Source: Elusimicrobiales bacterium (GTDB taxonomy: Bacteria > Elusimicrobiota > Elusimicrobia > Elusimicrobiales > UBA9959). Taken from it: a stretch of DNA of 64,000 nucleotides. A model generated the notes under the pieces. It was not told the DNA's origin and searched no databases. It saw nothing but the letters and a program-made list of their open reading frames with translations. This document shows positions 7,891 to 16,188 of the stretch, in pieces. The stretch is from contig JAQTZB010000007.1 of the NCBI GenBank assembly GCA_028688015.1, forward strand, positions 62,001 to 126,000, given 5' to 3'. Both the position numbers and the translations under genes were made by a program. Numbering within the stretch: the first letter of the stretch is position 1; each line of letters opens with the position of its first letter.

Positions 7891-8553
7891 TTATTTCCAG
7901 GTCACCGTCAGGGAATTTTTACCCCGGTCGTATTTGAAGGCCAGGCCGGCGGCCTCGGCGGGCAGGGCCTTTACGGTGTAGCCCTTTAACTTTTTAGGCA
8001 GGTCCGCGGCGCAGAGGCCGTCCAGGGAGGCGGCGTCCGCCATCCACGGGTGCGTGCGCAGCAGGCGCACTTTCAGCGGCCCCAGGGCCAGCGTCTCGTC
8101 CTTTATGGCGAAGTCGGCCCCGGGCCCGCGGGGCAGTTCCATGCTGGCCCCCTTGTAGCCCAGGTAGCGACCGCCGGAGCAGAACACCGTGGCCCAGGAG
8201 AGGGCGGGCGTCTTGTCGCCTTCCAGCTTGATGAACAGCGAGGCCCGGTAGCCGGCCGAGCGCTCCGGCGCCGCGGCCTTCGGGAAGACGATGTCCGCGC
8301 GCCCCGCCCCGTCGCGCACCACCACGGTCACGGAGCTTTCCATGCGCGCTGCGCCCACGCCGTACCGGGCGTAGTAGCCGGTGTCGGTGGGCGCCGGCAC
8401 GGCGGGTACGCGGTCCTCGTTGAACTTGTAGACGTGGGCGACGCGCTTGGAGTTGAGGTTGAAGTCAGGCAGGTACTGCTCGGCGGAGGCGCGCCCCGCC
8501 CCCGCCGCGCAGAGCGCGGCGAGCAAGACCAGGGTCTTCAGGGCGGGGTGCAT
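7891..8553 (-). CDS. Secreted protein of unknown function
   Basis: 220 residues with a clear Sec signal peptide ending about AGRASA. The mature part has alternating beta-strand character and a single Cys; I recognise no family. The start ATG has a good GGAGG site seven nt upstream. It is the last gene of a run with the ECF sigma factor, the putative anti-sigma factor and two RcpC/CpaB-like proteins on the same strand (21-nt gap), so it probably belongs to the same regulon or surface structure. It ends 57 nt before the hypA start, with no strong terminator. Confidence 0.7.
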   Translation of the reverse strand: MHPALKTLVLLAALCAAGAGRASAEQYLPDFNLNSKRVAHVYKFNEDRVPAVPAPTDTGYYARYGVGAARMESSVTVVVRDGAGRADIVFPKAAAPERSAGYRASLFIKLEGDKTPALSWATVFCSGGRYLGYKGASMELPRGPGADFAIKDETLALGPLKVRLLRTHPWMADAASLDGLCAADLPKKLKGYTVKALPAEAAGLAFKYDRGKNSLTVTWK

Positions 8554-8574
8554 AAGTCCTCCGTGCGGTCATCG

Positions 8575-9576
8575 TCACTTTATCAGCTTGCGGAAGCTGG
8601 CTATCTCCATGGGGCGCATCTCCAGGTCGCCGGGAGCGCGGCGCACCAGGTTGATATTGCTGCCCTGGGCCAGGCTGAGCGCGGCGTACTGCGCTTCGTT
8701 GGGGTTGCACAGCAGCTGTACCACGCCGGTTTCTCCGGCGTTAGCGGGCTTCTTGACCCCGGTCACCAGTACGTTCTGCAGGATCGTGGCGGTGACTTTT
8801 TCCTTCATGTCGCCGCTCATGATCGCCTCGAACGTGACCAGCATGTCCACGCGGTCGCCCTTTTGCAGGAAGAGCGCCTGCGAGCCGGACAGGCCCAGGC
8901 TGACGCCCCGGTAGCCTGGCAGCACGCGCGCCTCGGGGCTGTAACGGGCCTCGGGTTTCCGGCCGGCGCCCTTGCGGGGTGCTTCGAAGAGCTGCGCGAA
9001 CAGGTCGCGGGCGCGGCGCAGCAGCTCGGCGGTCTTCAGCTCGCCGCCCTTGCGGTTCGCCTGCGCGACGGCCTGGGTGAGCTCGTCGAAGTCCCGGCTG
9101 ATGCCGTCGAACGTCGCCAGCATGGTGCCGCCGCGCCCGTAGAAGGAACCCTCCAGGTTGGCGCGGGTAATGCGGTCCACGCTCATATTGAAGCGGATGC
9201 GCATGTCCTGCAGGTCCGCCTCCAGGTCCAGCGGGTTTCCGGCCTTGCCCGCCTTATCGGCGAACTCGTAGAGGATGGAGACGGGCGTCTGCCACAGGGC
9301 GGCCTCGCTCAGCTCACCTTCCTCCGGGTCCTTCCACGCCTTGCGCCCCAGCATGCCGGGCACGTCCTTCTCCAGCCAGGCCGGCATCTGCAGCGCGGTC
9401 TTGCCGGGATGGCAGGAAGTCGGGCGGTCCTTCACCTTGGCGTCGGCCATCGGGGACAGGTAGTAGTAGAACACCTGCATGTCCTCGGCGGCGCAGGCCG
9501 TCTCGGCCGAGGCCGCGCTGGCCTGGCCGGGGGCCGCCAGCGCGGCCGCTATGATCAGGATTATAAGGTAGTTCAT
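8575..9576 (-). CDS. Secreted RcpC/CpaB-like protein (long paralogue)
   Basis: 333 residues: signal peptide to about residue 20 (ending PGQASA), then a helical region of about 190 residues not shared with its neighbour, then a C-terminal domain from PGYRGVSLGLSGSQALFLQK onward. That domain (GDRVDMLVTFEA, KVTATILQNVLVTGV, GVVQLLCNPNEAQYAAL, RAPGD) matches the pattern of the RcpC domain of CpaB/RcpC Flp-pilus proteins. No SAF domain or pilus genes are nearby. It ends in the tail PMEIASFRKLIK, shared with the next gene. The start has an AGGAGG site. The role is presumably periplasmic or envelope assembly. Confidence 0.72.
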   Translation of the reverse strand: MNYLIILIIAAALAAPGQASAASAETACAAEDMQVFYYYLSPMADAKVKDRPTSCHPGKTALQMPAWLEKDVPGMLGRKAWKDPEEGELSEAALWQTPVSILYEFADKAGKAGNPLDLEADLQDMRIRFNMSVDRITRANLEGSFYGRGGTMLATFDGISRDFDELTQAVAQANRKGGELKTAELLRRARDLFAQLFEAPRKGAGRKPEARYSPEARVLPGYRGVSLGLSGSQALFLQKGDRVDMLVTFEAIMSGDMKEKVTATILQNVLVTGVKKPANAGETGVVQLLCNPNEAQYAALSLAQGSNINLVRRAPGDLEMRPMEIASFRKLIK

Positions 9577-9585
9577 AAGGCCTCC

Positions 9586-10110
9586 TTACTTTATCAGCCT
9601 GCGGAAGCTGGCGATTTCCATGGGGTGCAGCTCCGTGTCGCCGGGCGCGCGCACGCTGATGGTGATGTCGCCCTGCGCCACTGCCAGCCCGGCATACTGC
9701 GCCTCTACGGGGTTAAGCAGCAGCTCCACCGCGCCGGCGTCGCTGAGCTTCTCGGGCTTCTGCACGTTTATGACGACGATGTTCTGGAGGAAGGTGGCGG
9801 TGACTTTCTCTTTGCGCTCCTTGCCGTTCTCCTCCATCTTCGCGTCGAAGGTCACCAGCACGTCCACCCTGTCGCCCTTCTTAAGGAACAGGAGCTGCGA
9901 GCCTGAGACCGTCAGCGAGGTGCCGCGGTAGCCCTTCACCAGTCCGACGGGCAGCTTCTCCGCCCTGGCCGGCGCGTCCTTGGCCTCGGCCGGCGCTTCC
10001 CTGGTGGCCGCGGCCGCCGGCTTGCCGGGGGCGGCCAGTTCCGCCGCGTTCGCCAGGCCGGGCACGGCCAGCGCGGCGGCGCACACCACTGCGAGTCTGA
10101 GCGTTTTCAT
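9586..10110 (-). CDS. Secreted RcpC/CpaB-like protein (short paralogue)
   Basis: 174 residues from the ATG preceded by GGAGGAG; an upstream in-frame ATG overlaps the previous gene and has no site. Signal peptide to about residue 21, a 40-residue Ala/Pro/Glu-rich linker, then the RcpC-like domain (GYRGTSLTVSGSQLLFLKKG, DRVDVLVTFDA, KVTATFLQNIVVINV, VELLLNPVEAQYAGL, RAPGD) and the tail PMEIASFRRLIK. It is a paralogue of the next gene downstream, which carries an extra helical domain. In CpaB the equivalent domain sits in the periplasm near the secretin; here the partner is unknown. Confidence 0.72.
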   Translation of the reverse strand: MKTLRLAVVCAAALAVPGLANAAELAAPGKPAAAATREAPAEAKDAPARAEKLPVGLVKGYRGTSLTVSGSQLLFLKKGDRVDVLVTFDAKMEENGKERKEKVTATFLQNIVVINVQKPEKLSDAGAVELLLNPVEAQYAGLAVAQGDITISVRAPGDTELHPMEIASFRRLIK

Positions 10111-10129
10111 AACTCCTCCTTTTCCTTTT

Positions 10130-10747
10130 TTACAGAGTTCTGCGTTCAAAAATTTCTTCGGCCGAAACGGGCCTGTTCTCTATCGGGAACGGCGCGCTCT
10201 CGGTCTGCAGCACCACCCCCCCGCCGCGCGCCTGCGGTATCGGGCGGCCCTCGGCCAGCGTCATGGGCAGGCCCGCCCCGGCCTGGCCTATCGGGAACTC
10301 TTTCAGGGGCTGGGCCTCCAGCCTGCCCATCGGCAGCGAGGCGAACAGCCCGGCGCCGGGCGCGCCGCCCGAGACTTTGGCCCGCGGCAGGGGCGGCAGC
10401 GCGGCCACCGACTGCGGCGTAACCCGCGGGAGCGCCGTTTCAGGGCCGGGGCCGGGCTGGCGGCGGGCCAGCGGCAGCAGCGCTATAAGCAGCGCGGCGG
10501 CGGCGAAGGCGGCGCGGGCGTAGGGATTGGCGAACAGGCCCCTGAGGTAGCCGGCCAGGGAAGCGCCGCCGACGAGGCGCTCGCGCAGGCTCTCCCGGAT
10601 CAGCGACTCGCCGCTGAAATCGGCGCGGGCCAGCTCCCCGGCCAGCGCCAGGGCGCCGGGGTCGCCGCTGGAAACGGGGCCCCTGCCGTCGCGCAGCAGG
10701 GCGTCCAGTTCCTCGTTAAAAAGTTTTGCCGCTTCCGTCTCGTTCAT
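10130..10747 (-). CDS. Putative membrane-anchored anti-sigma factor
   Basis: 205 residues with an acidic helical N-terminus (about 1-75, cytoplasmic), one transmembrane helix at about 77-94, and a Pro/Gly/Ala-rich C-terminal part that should be periplasmic. Its start overlaps the ECF sigma gene stop by four nt. Topology and coupling are those of an anti-sigma factor, but no zinc (HxxxCxxC) motif is visible. The C-terminus [16 protein letters not shown] loosely recalls the PMEIASFRRLIK tails of the two RcpC-like proteins downstream, which could be chance. The function is inferred from context. Confidence 0.6.
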   Translation of the reverse strand: MNETEAAKLFNEELDALLRDGRGPVSSGDPGALALAGELARADFSGESLIRESLRERLVGGASLAGYLRGLFANPYARAAFAAAALLIALLPLARRQPGPGPETALPRVTPQSVAALPPLPRAKVSGGAPGAGLFASLPMGRLEAQPLKEFPIGQAGAGLPMTLAEGRPIPQARGGGVVLQTESAPFPIENRPVSAEEIFERRTL

Positions 10748-11244
10748 AACTTTCTTTTGCCTTCTATGTCCTGCTGCATTTTCTTGACCGCCCTGTAGAG
10801 GATTATTCCCACATTGCTCTCGCCCAAGCCGGTCATGGCCGCTATCTCCCTGTTGTTCATCCCCGAATTGAATTTGAGGGCTATGATGTCCCGCGCCCTT
10901 TCGTCCAGCCCCGCTATGGCCGCCAGCAGCTGAGCTTTCTCTTCCTTGCGCTCCAGCGCGGCCTGCAGGCCGGGGTCGCCGGAAACCGGTTCGGGGCTGT
11001 CGTCCAGGGAGACTTCCCCCCTGCGGCTGCGGGCCCTGGCCCAGTCTATCACCGCGTTGCGCGCTATCCCGAACAGCCAGCCCTGCTCCGGCCCCTTCGC
11101 CGCGTCGTAGGTGCCGTACCCGCGCAGCGCCGCTTCAAAGATCTTCCCGGTCACGTCGTCCGCTTCCGAAGAGGGCCAGACATGGCAGCGGACATAGTTA
11201 TATATCCTGCTGAACCACCGGTCGTAGAGTGAGGCAAAATCCAT
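10744..11244 (-). CDS. ECF-type RNA polymerase sigma factor
   Basis: 166 residues with region 2 (LYDRWFSRIYNYVRCHVW, then EADDVTGKIFEAAL) and region 4 (LDERARDIIALKFNSGMNNR, then a helix-turn-helix ending GLGESNVGIILYRAVKKM). Region 3 is absent, as expected for ECF sigma-70 factors. A GAGGGA site precedes the ATG. It is the first gene of a five-gene run with the anti-sigma candidate and three secreted proteins, so it likely controls their expression in response to an envelope signal. It is divergent from trmO. Confidence 0.9.
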   Translation of the reverse strand: MDFASLYDRWFSRIYNYVRCHVWPSSEADDVTGKIFEAALRGYGTYDAAKGPEQGWLFGIARNAVIDWARARSRRGEVSLDDSPEPVSGDPGLQAALERKEEKAQLLAAIAGLDERARDIIALKFNSGMNNREIAAMTGLGESNVGIILYRAVKKMQQDIEGKRKL

Positions 11245-11331
11245 ATCCGTTCCCTCTATACTAGTAAATACGGCGGAATCGAAAAAGTATTACACCCCGC
11301 GCTCCCATGTTTCCTACAATATCCCTGACCA

Positions 11332-12090
11332 ATGACTTCACAGGACAAAAAAAACGCGCCGGACTTCCCGCAGCTGCGCCCCATAGGCGTGCTCGAATCC
11401 TGCTTCAGGGAAAAGTTCGGCACGCCCCGCCAGCCGCACCTGGTACCCGGCTCCACGGCCAGGCTGCGCATCCACCCGTGCTACAGTCCCGAGCACTCGC
11501 TGGCGGGCCTCGCGCAGTTCAGCCATGTCTGGCTGCTCTCCTGGTTCCACCTCAACACCAACAAGACCTTCCACCCCAAGATCCACCCCCCGCGCATGAA
11601 GGGCGGCAAGATAGGCGTGTTCGCCTCGCGCTCGCCGCACCGCCCCAACCCGCTGGGCCTGTCGCTGGCCAAGCTGGAGAAAGTGCAGGGCGACACCCTC
11701 TACCTGTCCGGCATAGACCTGATAAACGGCACGCCCATCCTGGACATCAAGCCGTACCTGCCCTTCAGCGACGCGGCGCGGGAGCCGAGCACCGGCTGGG
11801 TGCCGGACCACGCCTTCCCGGAGCTGGAAGTCGCCTTCTCGGCGCGCGCCGAGCGGGACCTGGCCGGCGCCGCCCCCGGCCTGCGGGAACTGATAGCCGA
11901 CGCCCTCCGGCACGACCCCCGCAACCGGCGCGACGCCACGCAGATGAAGGAAGGCGCGGAGCTGGAATTCTTCCTGTGCGACCGCGAGGTGCATTTCTCG
12001 GTGGCCGGCGAGAAAGCCACGGTGTCGCGCGTGGAAGCCGCTACCGCTTTCGAAAAGAAATTCCGCCGCAAGAAACCGGAGGCCCGGTGA
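11332..12090 (+). CDS. trmO: tRNA (N6-threonylcarbamoyladenosine37-N6)-methyltransferase TrmO
   Basis: 252-residue TsaA/YaeB/VirR-family protein that methylates t6A37 of tRNA using SAM. Family features: PIGVLESCF near the N-terminus, FSHVWLLSWFHLN, KIGVFASRSPHRPNPLGLS, and LDIKPYLPFSD. The C-terminal part, from about residue 165, matches the small accessory domain. A TACAAT element ends 11 nt before the ATG with no SD, suggesting a short or absent leader. The stop overlaps the GTG of the next gene (GTGA). Confidence 0.9.
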   Translation: MTSQDKKNAPDFPQLRPIGVLESCFREKFGTPRQPHLVPGSTARLRIHPCYSPEHSLAGLAQFSHVWLLSWFHLNTNKTFHPKIHPPRMKGGKIGVFASRSPHRPNPLGLSLAKLEKVQGDTLYLSGIDLINGTPILDIKPYLPFSDAAREPSTGWVPDHAFPELEVAFSARAERDLAGAAPGLRELIADALRHDPRNRRDATQMKEGAELEFFLCDREVHFSVAGEKATVSRVEAATAFEKKFRRKKPEAR

Positions 12091-13361
12091 AAGAGCAGCC
12101 GCCCGGCAATTCGGTGATCGTGATAGGCGGCGGCCCCGCCGGCCTGATGGCCGCCGGCCGCGCGGCCGAGCTGGGCGCGCGCGCCACCGTGCTGGAGAAG
12201 AACCAGCGCCTCGGGCTCAAGCTGCTGACCACGGGCGGCGGCAGGTGCAATGTCACCAACAGCGCCGGCCTGAAAGGCTTTATCGCGGCGTTCGGCCCCA
12301 ACGGCAAATTCCTCTACCGCGCGCTCACCGTCTTCTCCAACGCCGGCCTGACCGGCTTTCTCAAGTCTTTCGGCGTGCCGGTGCGCACCGATCCCGACGG
12401 CAAGGTCTTTCCCGCCGACGACAAGGCGCAGAGCGTGCTGGACGCCCTGCACTGCTACGTCAGCCGGGGCAAGGTGACCACCCTCTTCGGCGCGCAGGCC
12501 TCAGCCCTGGTGCTGGGCCCGGATTCCGCCGTCGCGGGCGTGAAGACCGCCGACGGGCGCGTGGTGCGCGGCTCTAAAGTCATAATCGCCACAGGCGGCC
12601 TGTCCTACCCGGCTACCGGCTCTACCGGAGACGGCTACGCACTGGCCAGGCAATGCGGCCATACCATCACCCCCCTGCGCCCCGGGCTTACCGCCCTTGA
12701 ATCGGCCGAACCTTTCATCAAAGACCTGCAGGGCCTGACCCTGCAGGGGATCACCCTCACCCTTATCATCAACGGTAAGCGCGGCAAACCGCAGGCCGGC
12801 GACCTGCTCTTCACTCATTTCGGCGTCTCCGGCCCGCTCGTCCTCGTGATGAGCGGCCCGGCCTCCGACGCCCTTGCCGAACCGGGCGGCAAGGCGGAAT
12901 TCTCCGTGAATCTCAAGCCCGCGCTCAGCCGCGAGGCCCTGGCGGCGGAAATGCAGGCTTATTTCGCGTCCAACGGCGGCAAGCAGTTCGCCAGCTATGT
13001 CAAGGCGAGCCTGCCGGCCTCGCTCGCCCCTGTGTTCGAGCGGCGCTGCGGCATAGACAGGGCCCGCCAATGCGCCTCGGTAACCGCGGCCGAGCGCAGG
13101 CAGGCCGCTGAGCTGCTGGGCGACTTCAGGATAAAGCTCTCCCGGGCGCGCCCCCTGCGGGAAGCCACCGTCACGCGCGGCGGAGTGGCCCTGGGAGAGG
13201 TGAACCCGCAGACCCTGGAATCCCGGCTGGTGCCCGGGCTGTATTTCTGCGGCGAAGTCCTGGACCTGGACGGCATAACGGGCGGCTACAACCTGCAGGA
13301 AGCGTTTTCGACCGGCTACCTGGCCGGCCAATCGGCCGCGGAGGCCGGCGGCGCCGCCTGA
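12087..13361 (+). CDS. HI0933/YhiN-family NAD(P)/FAD-dependent oxidoreductase
   Basis: 424 residues starting at a GTG that overlaps the trmO stop; the open frame continues upstream only as a shadow of trmO. The N-terminal Rossmann FAD motif is VIVIGGGPAGLMAAG, followed by the family-specific GGGRCNVTNS and, at the C-terminus, GLYFCGEVLDLDGITGGYNL, with the conserved Cys before GEVLD. The family is widespread (BaiN-like) but its physiological substrate is mostly unknown. Translation coupling to trmO may be merely operon packing. Confidence 0.88.
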   Translation: MKEQPPGNSVIVIGGGPAGLMAAGRAAELGARATVLEKNQRLGLKLLTTGGGRCNVTNSAGLKGFIAAFGPNGKFLYRALTVFSNAGLTGFLKSFGVPVRTDPDGKVFPADDKAQSVLDALHCYVSRGKVTTLFGAQASALVLGPDSAVAGVKTADGRVVRGSKVIIATGGLSYPATGSTGDGYALARQCGHTITPLRPGLTALESAEPFIKDLQGLTLQGITLTLIINGKRGKPQAGDLLFTHFGVSGPLVLVMSGPASDALAEPGGKAEFSVNLKPALSREALAAEMQAYFASNGGKQFASYVKASLPASLAPVFERRCGIDRARQCASVTAAERRQAAELLGDFRIKLSRARPLREATVTRGGVALGEVNPQTLESRLVPGLYFCGEVLDLDGITGGYNLQEAFSTGYLAGQSAAEAGGAA

Positions 13362-13372
13362 CACCCCTTTTC

Positions 13373-13401
13373 TTGCACCGCAGGCCCGTTTTTGCTATAC
13401 T
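13373..13401 (+). promoter_or_regulatory. Sigma-70 type promoter of the 13584 gene
   Basis: TTGCAC at 13373-13378 and TATACT at 13396-13401 with exactly 17 nt between, plus an extended -10 TGC. This is the best consensus promoter in the window. Predicted transcription start is near 13408, giving a leader of about 175 nt. Confidence 0.75.
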
Positions 13402-13407
13402 ATTCCA

Positions 13408-13580
13408 AGTTGGTTCCGTACCTTACAAGTCGCGAAGGTATCCCTAAAAGTCCAAAGACTACCCGCGCGATGATGTTCTTCCCAGCTAGTATTCGGAAGA
13501 CGCGTTAAGTTTCCACCCACCTCAGGAACTTAGCACAAAGTATCGGAAATATAAGAAACATTATATTTCGGAGGCTTGTC
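13408..13580 (+). ncRNA. Long structured 5' leader or small RNA of unknown type
   Basis: Non-coding and less GC-rich than its surroundings. By eye the RNA could form TACCTT/AAGGTA (13429-13450), AGTC/GACT, TCTTCC/GGAAGA extended by CGCG pairs, GTTTCC/GGAAC, and AAATATA/TATATTT just before the GGAGG ribosome site of the next gene. No T-tract terminator ends it, so a 5' leader with a regulatory element is likelier than a free sRNA. I do not recognise a known riboswitch core. Confidence 0.4.
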
Positions 13581-13583
13581 GCT

Positions 13584-14291
13584 ATGAAAAAGTTCGCAAA
13601 ATCGGTTATTTATATATCCCTTATGCTGGTCCCGGCTTTCGCCGCGGCCCAGCAGAGCGCCCTTAACAATGTCGTGAACGCCACGGACCCCGCCCTGGCG
13701 GCCGCCTTCCAGGCCGCCCAGCAGGGGATGCCGGCCTTCACCGTGCCCCCGCCGGTCAGCATCTCCGCGGACGAGCGCTACAGCGACACCCCCGCGGCCG
13801 AGTACCTGCCGCTGGCCAAGCGCGCCGTGCTGGAATACGAATACACCTCCAGCGAGTTCCTGGCCCCCAAGGTCATACGCGTCGAATACATGTCCTATTC
13901 CGAGAAGGACGCCACCGCCGCGGTCAACATGATCATCTTCAACAAGACCAAGCCGCGCGTCACCAACTTCGTAACGGTCGCCGCCAAGGACGGCCTGCGC
14001 TCCTCGGATTCCCCGCTCTACGGCCCCCGCCTCGAGTTCCCCGTCCCGCTCGCCTATAACGCCGTCTGGAACGAGGGCCCGGACCGCAGCCGCGTGGCCG
14101 CGCTTAACGCCAAGGTCACGGTGCCCGCCGGCACCTATAACGGCTGCCTCAAGATCACCACCCGCCTCAGCGGCGGCGACGCCGGCGCGGCCGAGCGCTA
14201 CTACGCCCCCGGCGTGGGCCTGGTCTACGAGCAGATCATCTCCGAGGAAAAGCAGGAGACCCTGAAGCTCACCTCCTACCAGCTGAAATAA
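13584..14291 (+). CDS. Secreted protein of unknown function
   Basis: 235 residues with a signal peptide ending PAFAAA (about residue 22). The C-terminal half has the pattern VPAGTYNGCLKITTRL, ERYYAPGVGLVYE and LTSYQL, seen in many uncharacterised periplasmic proteins that begin with a treatment-of-text-like beta domain (DUF3108-like fold is possible, not proven). It has a good GGAGG site, a consensus promoter 180 nt upstream and a strong terminator, so it is a monocistronic, probably well-expressed gene. Confidence 0.75.
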   Translation: MKKFAKSVIYISLMLVPAFAAAQQSALNNVVNATDPALAAAFQAAQQGMPAFTVPPPVSISADERYSDTPAAEYLPLAKRAVLEYEYTSSEFLAPKVIRVEYMSYSEKDATAAVNMIIFNKTKPRVTNFVTVAAKDGLRSSDSPLYGPRLEFPVPLAYNAVWNEGPDRSRVAALNAKVTVPAGTYNGCLKITTRLSGGDAGAAERYYAPGVGLVYEQIISEEKQETLKLTSYQLK

Positions 14292-14304
14292 GCTTACAAG
14301 CCCA

Positions 14305-14338
14305 ATAAAAAACCCGGCCGCCAAGCCGGGTTTTTTAT
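14305..14338. terminator. Bidirectional intrinsic terminator
   Basis: CCCGGC at 14313-14318 pairs with GCCGGG at 14325-14330, flanked by an A-run and a T-run, so it works for the 13584 gene and for ybaB on the other strand. Confidence 0.9.
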
Positions 14339-14353
14339 TGAGACTGGCGCGGC

Positions 14354-14641
14354 CTACATGCCGAGGCCGGGAATGCCGCCCAGCGCGCTCATCTTCTGCG
14401 CCGCGGCCTTCTGGCTTTCGCGCACGGCGCGGTTCACCGTGTCGGCCAGCGCGGCCTCTAGCTTGCCCTTGTCGGCGCCGGCCAGGTCGCCCTTTATTTC
14501 CACGCACTTCACTTCCTGCGAGCCGGTGATGGTGACCTTCACCAACTTGTCCTCGCTCGCCAGTTCCAGCGAGTCCAGCTCCTTCTTCAGGTCGTCCATC
14601 TTCTTCTTCATTTCCCAAAGCTGCTTCATTTTATCGATCAT
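14354..14641 (-). CDS. ybaB: YbaB/EbfC-family nucleoid-associated protein
   Basis: 95 residues. It starts MIDKMKQLWEMKKKMDDLKK and has the family core (VKVTITGSQEVKCVEIKG, then LEAALADTVNRAVRESQ), ending in the flexible IPGLGM tail. EbfC/YbaB dimers bind DNA and help organise the nucleoid. AAGGAGC precedes the ATG. Unlike in many bacteria it is not next to dnaX or recR; here it follows the amino-acid permease by 13 nt. Confidence 0.9.
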   Translation of the reverse strand: MIDKMKQLWEMKKKMDDLKKELDSLELASEDKLVKVTITGSQEVKCVEIKGDLAGADKGKLEAALADTVNRAVRESQKAAAQKMSALGGIPGLGM

Positions 14642-14654
14642 AAGTGCTCCTTGT

Positions 14655-16148
14655 TTAGCTGCACGCCGCGGCGTTGTTGCGCAGGCGGGAATTCCGGTAG
14701 CCGTAAGCGAAATAGATGACCAGGCCGATGGCCAGCCAGCCGAAGAAGCGCACCCAGGTGTTGAACCCCAGGCCGAGCATCAGGTAGAGGCAGAAGCCGA
14801 TGCCCAGCAGCGGGGTGGCGGCGCCGCCGGGAGCCCGGAAGGGGCGGGGCCGGTCGGGCTCCTTATGCCGGAGGATCATCACGCCGATGCAGACCAGCAC
14901 GAAGGCGAACAGCGTGCCGATGTTGCACAACTCGGCCATGGCGTCCAGGCTGAAGAAGGCGGAGAACACGCCCACGAAGATGCCGGTCCAGATCGTGGTC
15001 ACGTGCGGGGTCCTGTGCACCGGGTGCACCCGCGCGAAGTACTTGGGCAGCAGCCCGTCGCGGCTCATGGAGAAGAAGATGCGCGGCTGGCCCATCTGGA
15101 ACACCAGCAGCACGGCGGTGGTGGCCACCACGGCGCCGAGCGAAACCAGGCCTATCAGCCAGCGGCTCGCGTGGTTGTATTCCAGGCCGGCCACCAGCGG
15201 CTCGGCGATCTTAAGTTTCAGCTCGCCGAAGGGCATCATGCCGGTCAGCACCACCGCCACTAGTATATAGACGATAGTGCAGATGATCAGCGAACCGATG
15301 ATGCCTATCGGCATGTCGCGCGCCGGGTTCTTGGTCTCCTCGGCCACGGTGGAAACGGCGTCGAAGCCGATGTAGGCGAAGAAGATGTACGCCGCGCCGG
15401 CCTGGATGCCGGTCCAGCCGCCGGGGGCGAAGGGCGTCCAGTTGTCCGGGTTGAAATAGACGAAGCCCGCGACGATGAAGACGGCCAGCACGGCCAGCTT
15501 GATGCCCACCATCAGCGAGTTGAAGCGCGTGCTCTCCTTGATGCCCAGCACCAGCACCCAGGTGATCAGCGCCGTCACGGATACCGCCAGCAGGTTCACC
15601 ACTATCGGTATGCCGAAGAAGTGCGGCACGGCGGCCAGCGAGGCGGCGGCCTCCTCAGCGGGGAGGCCCTTCAGGCTTAGCAGGAAGGTGTGGTAGTCCA
15701 GCCGCAGCCAGACCGGGATATCCAGCCCTATAAGGCTTTTCAGCAGGTCGTTGAAATAGCCGGACCAGCTGATGGCCACGGCCACGTTGCCGATGGCGTA
15801 CTCCAGGATCAGGTCCCAGCCTATGATCCAGGCCACCAGCTCGCCCATCGTGGCGTAGGCGTAGGTATACGCGGAGCCGGCTATCGGCACCATGGCGGCC
15901 AGTTCGGCGTAGCAGAGCGCGCAGAAGCCGCAGGCGACGGCCGTTATGATCAGGGAAATTATCAAAGAGGGCCCGGCGCTGCCTTTTACGGCCGCGGCCC
16001 CCACCATCGCGAAGATGCCGGCGCCGATGATGGCGCCGATGCCTATCATCGTCACGTCGAAGGAGCCCAGCACGCGGGAAAGTTTCTGCCCGGCGCACTC
16101 GGACTCGGCCACGATGCTGTCCACGGATTTGATCTGGAATAAAGACAT
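14655..16148 (-). CDS. APC-family amino acid permease (cationic amino acid transporter type)
   Basis: 497-residue membrane protein with about 12 hydrophobic helices. The start region SFDVTMIGIGAIIGAGIFAM, the GSAYTYAYATMGELVAWIIG segment and FIGFDAVSTVAEE-like FAYIGFDAVSTVAEETKNPA identify the CAT/YfnA branch of APC transporters. The substrate is probably a cationic or branched amino acid, not decided by sequence. The ATG follows a TAAGAT element by exactly 6 nt with no SD, so it may have its own leaderless transcript in addition to readthrough from the hydrogenase operon. Confidence 0.88.
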   Translation of the reverse strand: MSLFQIKSVDSIVAESECAGQKLSRVLGSFDVTMIGIGAIIGAGIFAMVGAAAVKGSAGPSLIISLIITAVACGFCALCYAELAAMVPIAGSAYTYAYATMGELVAWIIGWDLILEYAIGNVAVAISWSGYFNDLLKSLIGLDIPVWLRLDYHTFLLSLKGLPAEEAAASLAAVPHFFGIPIVVNLLAVSVTALITWVLVLGIKESTRFNSLMVGIKLAVLAVFIVAGFVYFNPDNWTPFAPGGWTGIQAGAAYIFFAYIGFDAVSTVAEETKNPARDMPIGIIGSLIICTIVYILVAVVLTGMMPFGELKLKIAEPLVAGLEYNHASRWLIGLVSLGAVVATTAVLLVFQMGQPRIFFSMSRDGLLPKYFARVHPVHRTPHVTTIWTGIFVGVFSAFFSLDAMAELCNIGTLFAFVLVCIGVMILRHKEPDRPRPFRAPGGAATPLLGIGFCLYLMLGLGFNTWVRFFGWLAIGLVIYFAYGYRNSRLRNNAAACS

Positions 16149-16154
16149 AGGCCT

Positions 16155-16160
16155 ATCTTA
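16155..16160 (-). promoter_or_regulatory. -10 element, leaderless-type, of the permease gene
   Basis: TAAGAT on the minus strand, six nt before the start ATG; the same spacing as at sixA, the 24422 gene, the 34609 gene and the 40433 gene. Confidence 0.45.
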
Positions 16161-16188
16161 TTAAATATCCCCGCCGCGTTTGAAGGGG

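Noticed and set aside
11245-11331. Self-regulated ECF promoter (GGAAAC with a distal -10)
   Set aside because: GGAAAC occurs on the minus strand, but the spacing and -10 do not form a convincing pair and no second copy was found to compare.
11307-12086. Giant fused frame ahead of the flavoprotein
   Set aside because: The upstream part is an out-of-frame shadow of trmO; the GTG at 12087 is the sensible start.
13408-13580. 6S RNA, SRP RNA, RNase P RNA or tmRNA
   Set aside because: None of the conserved core sequences of these RNAs could be found; only generic hairpins.
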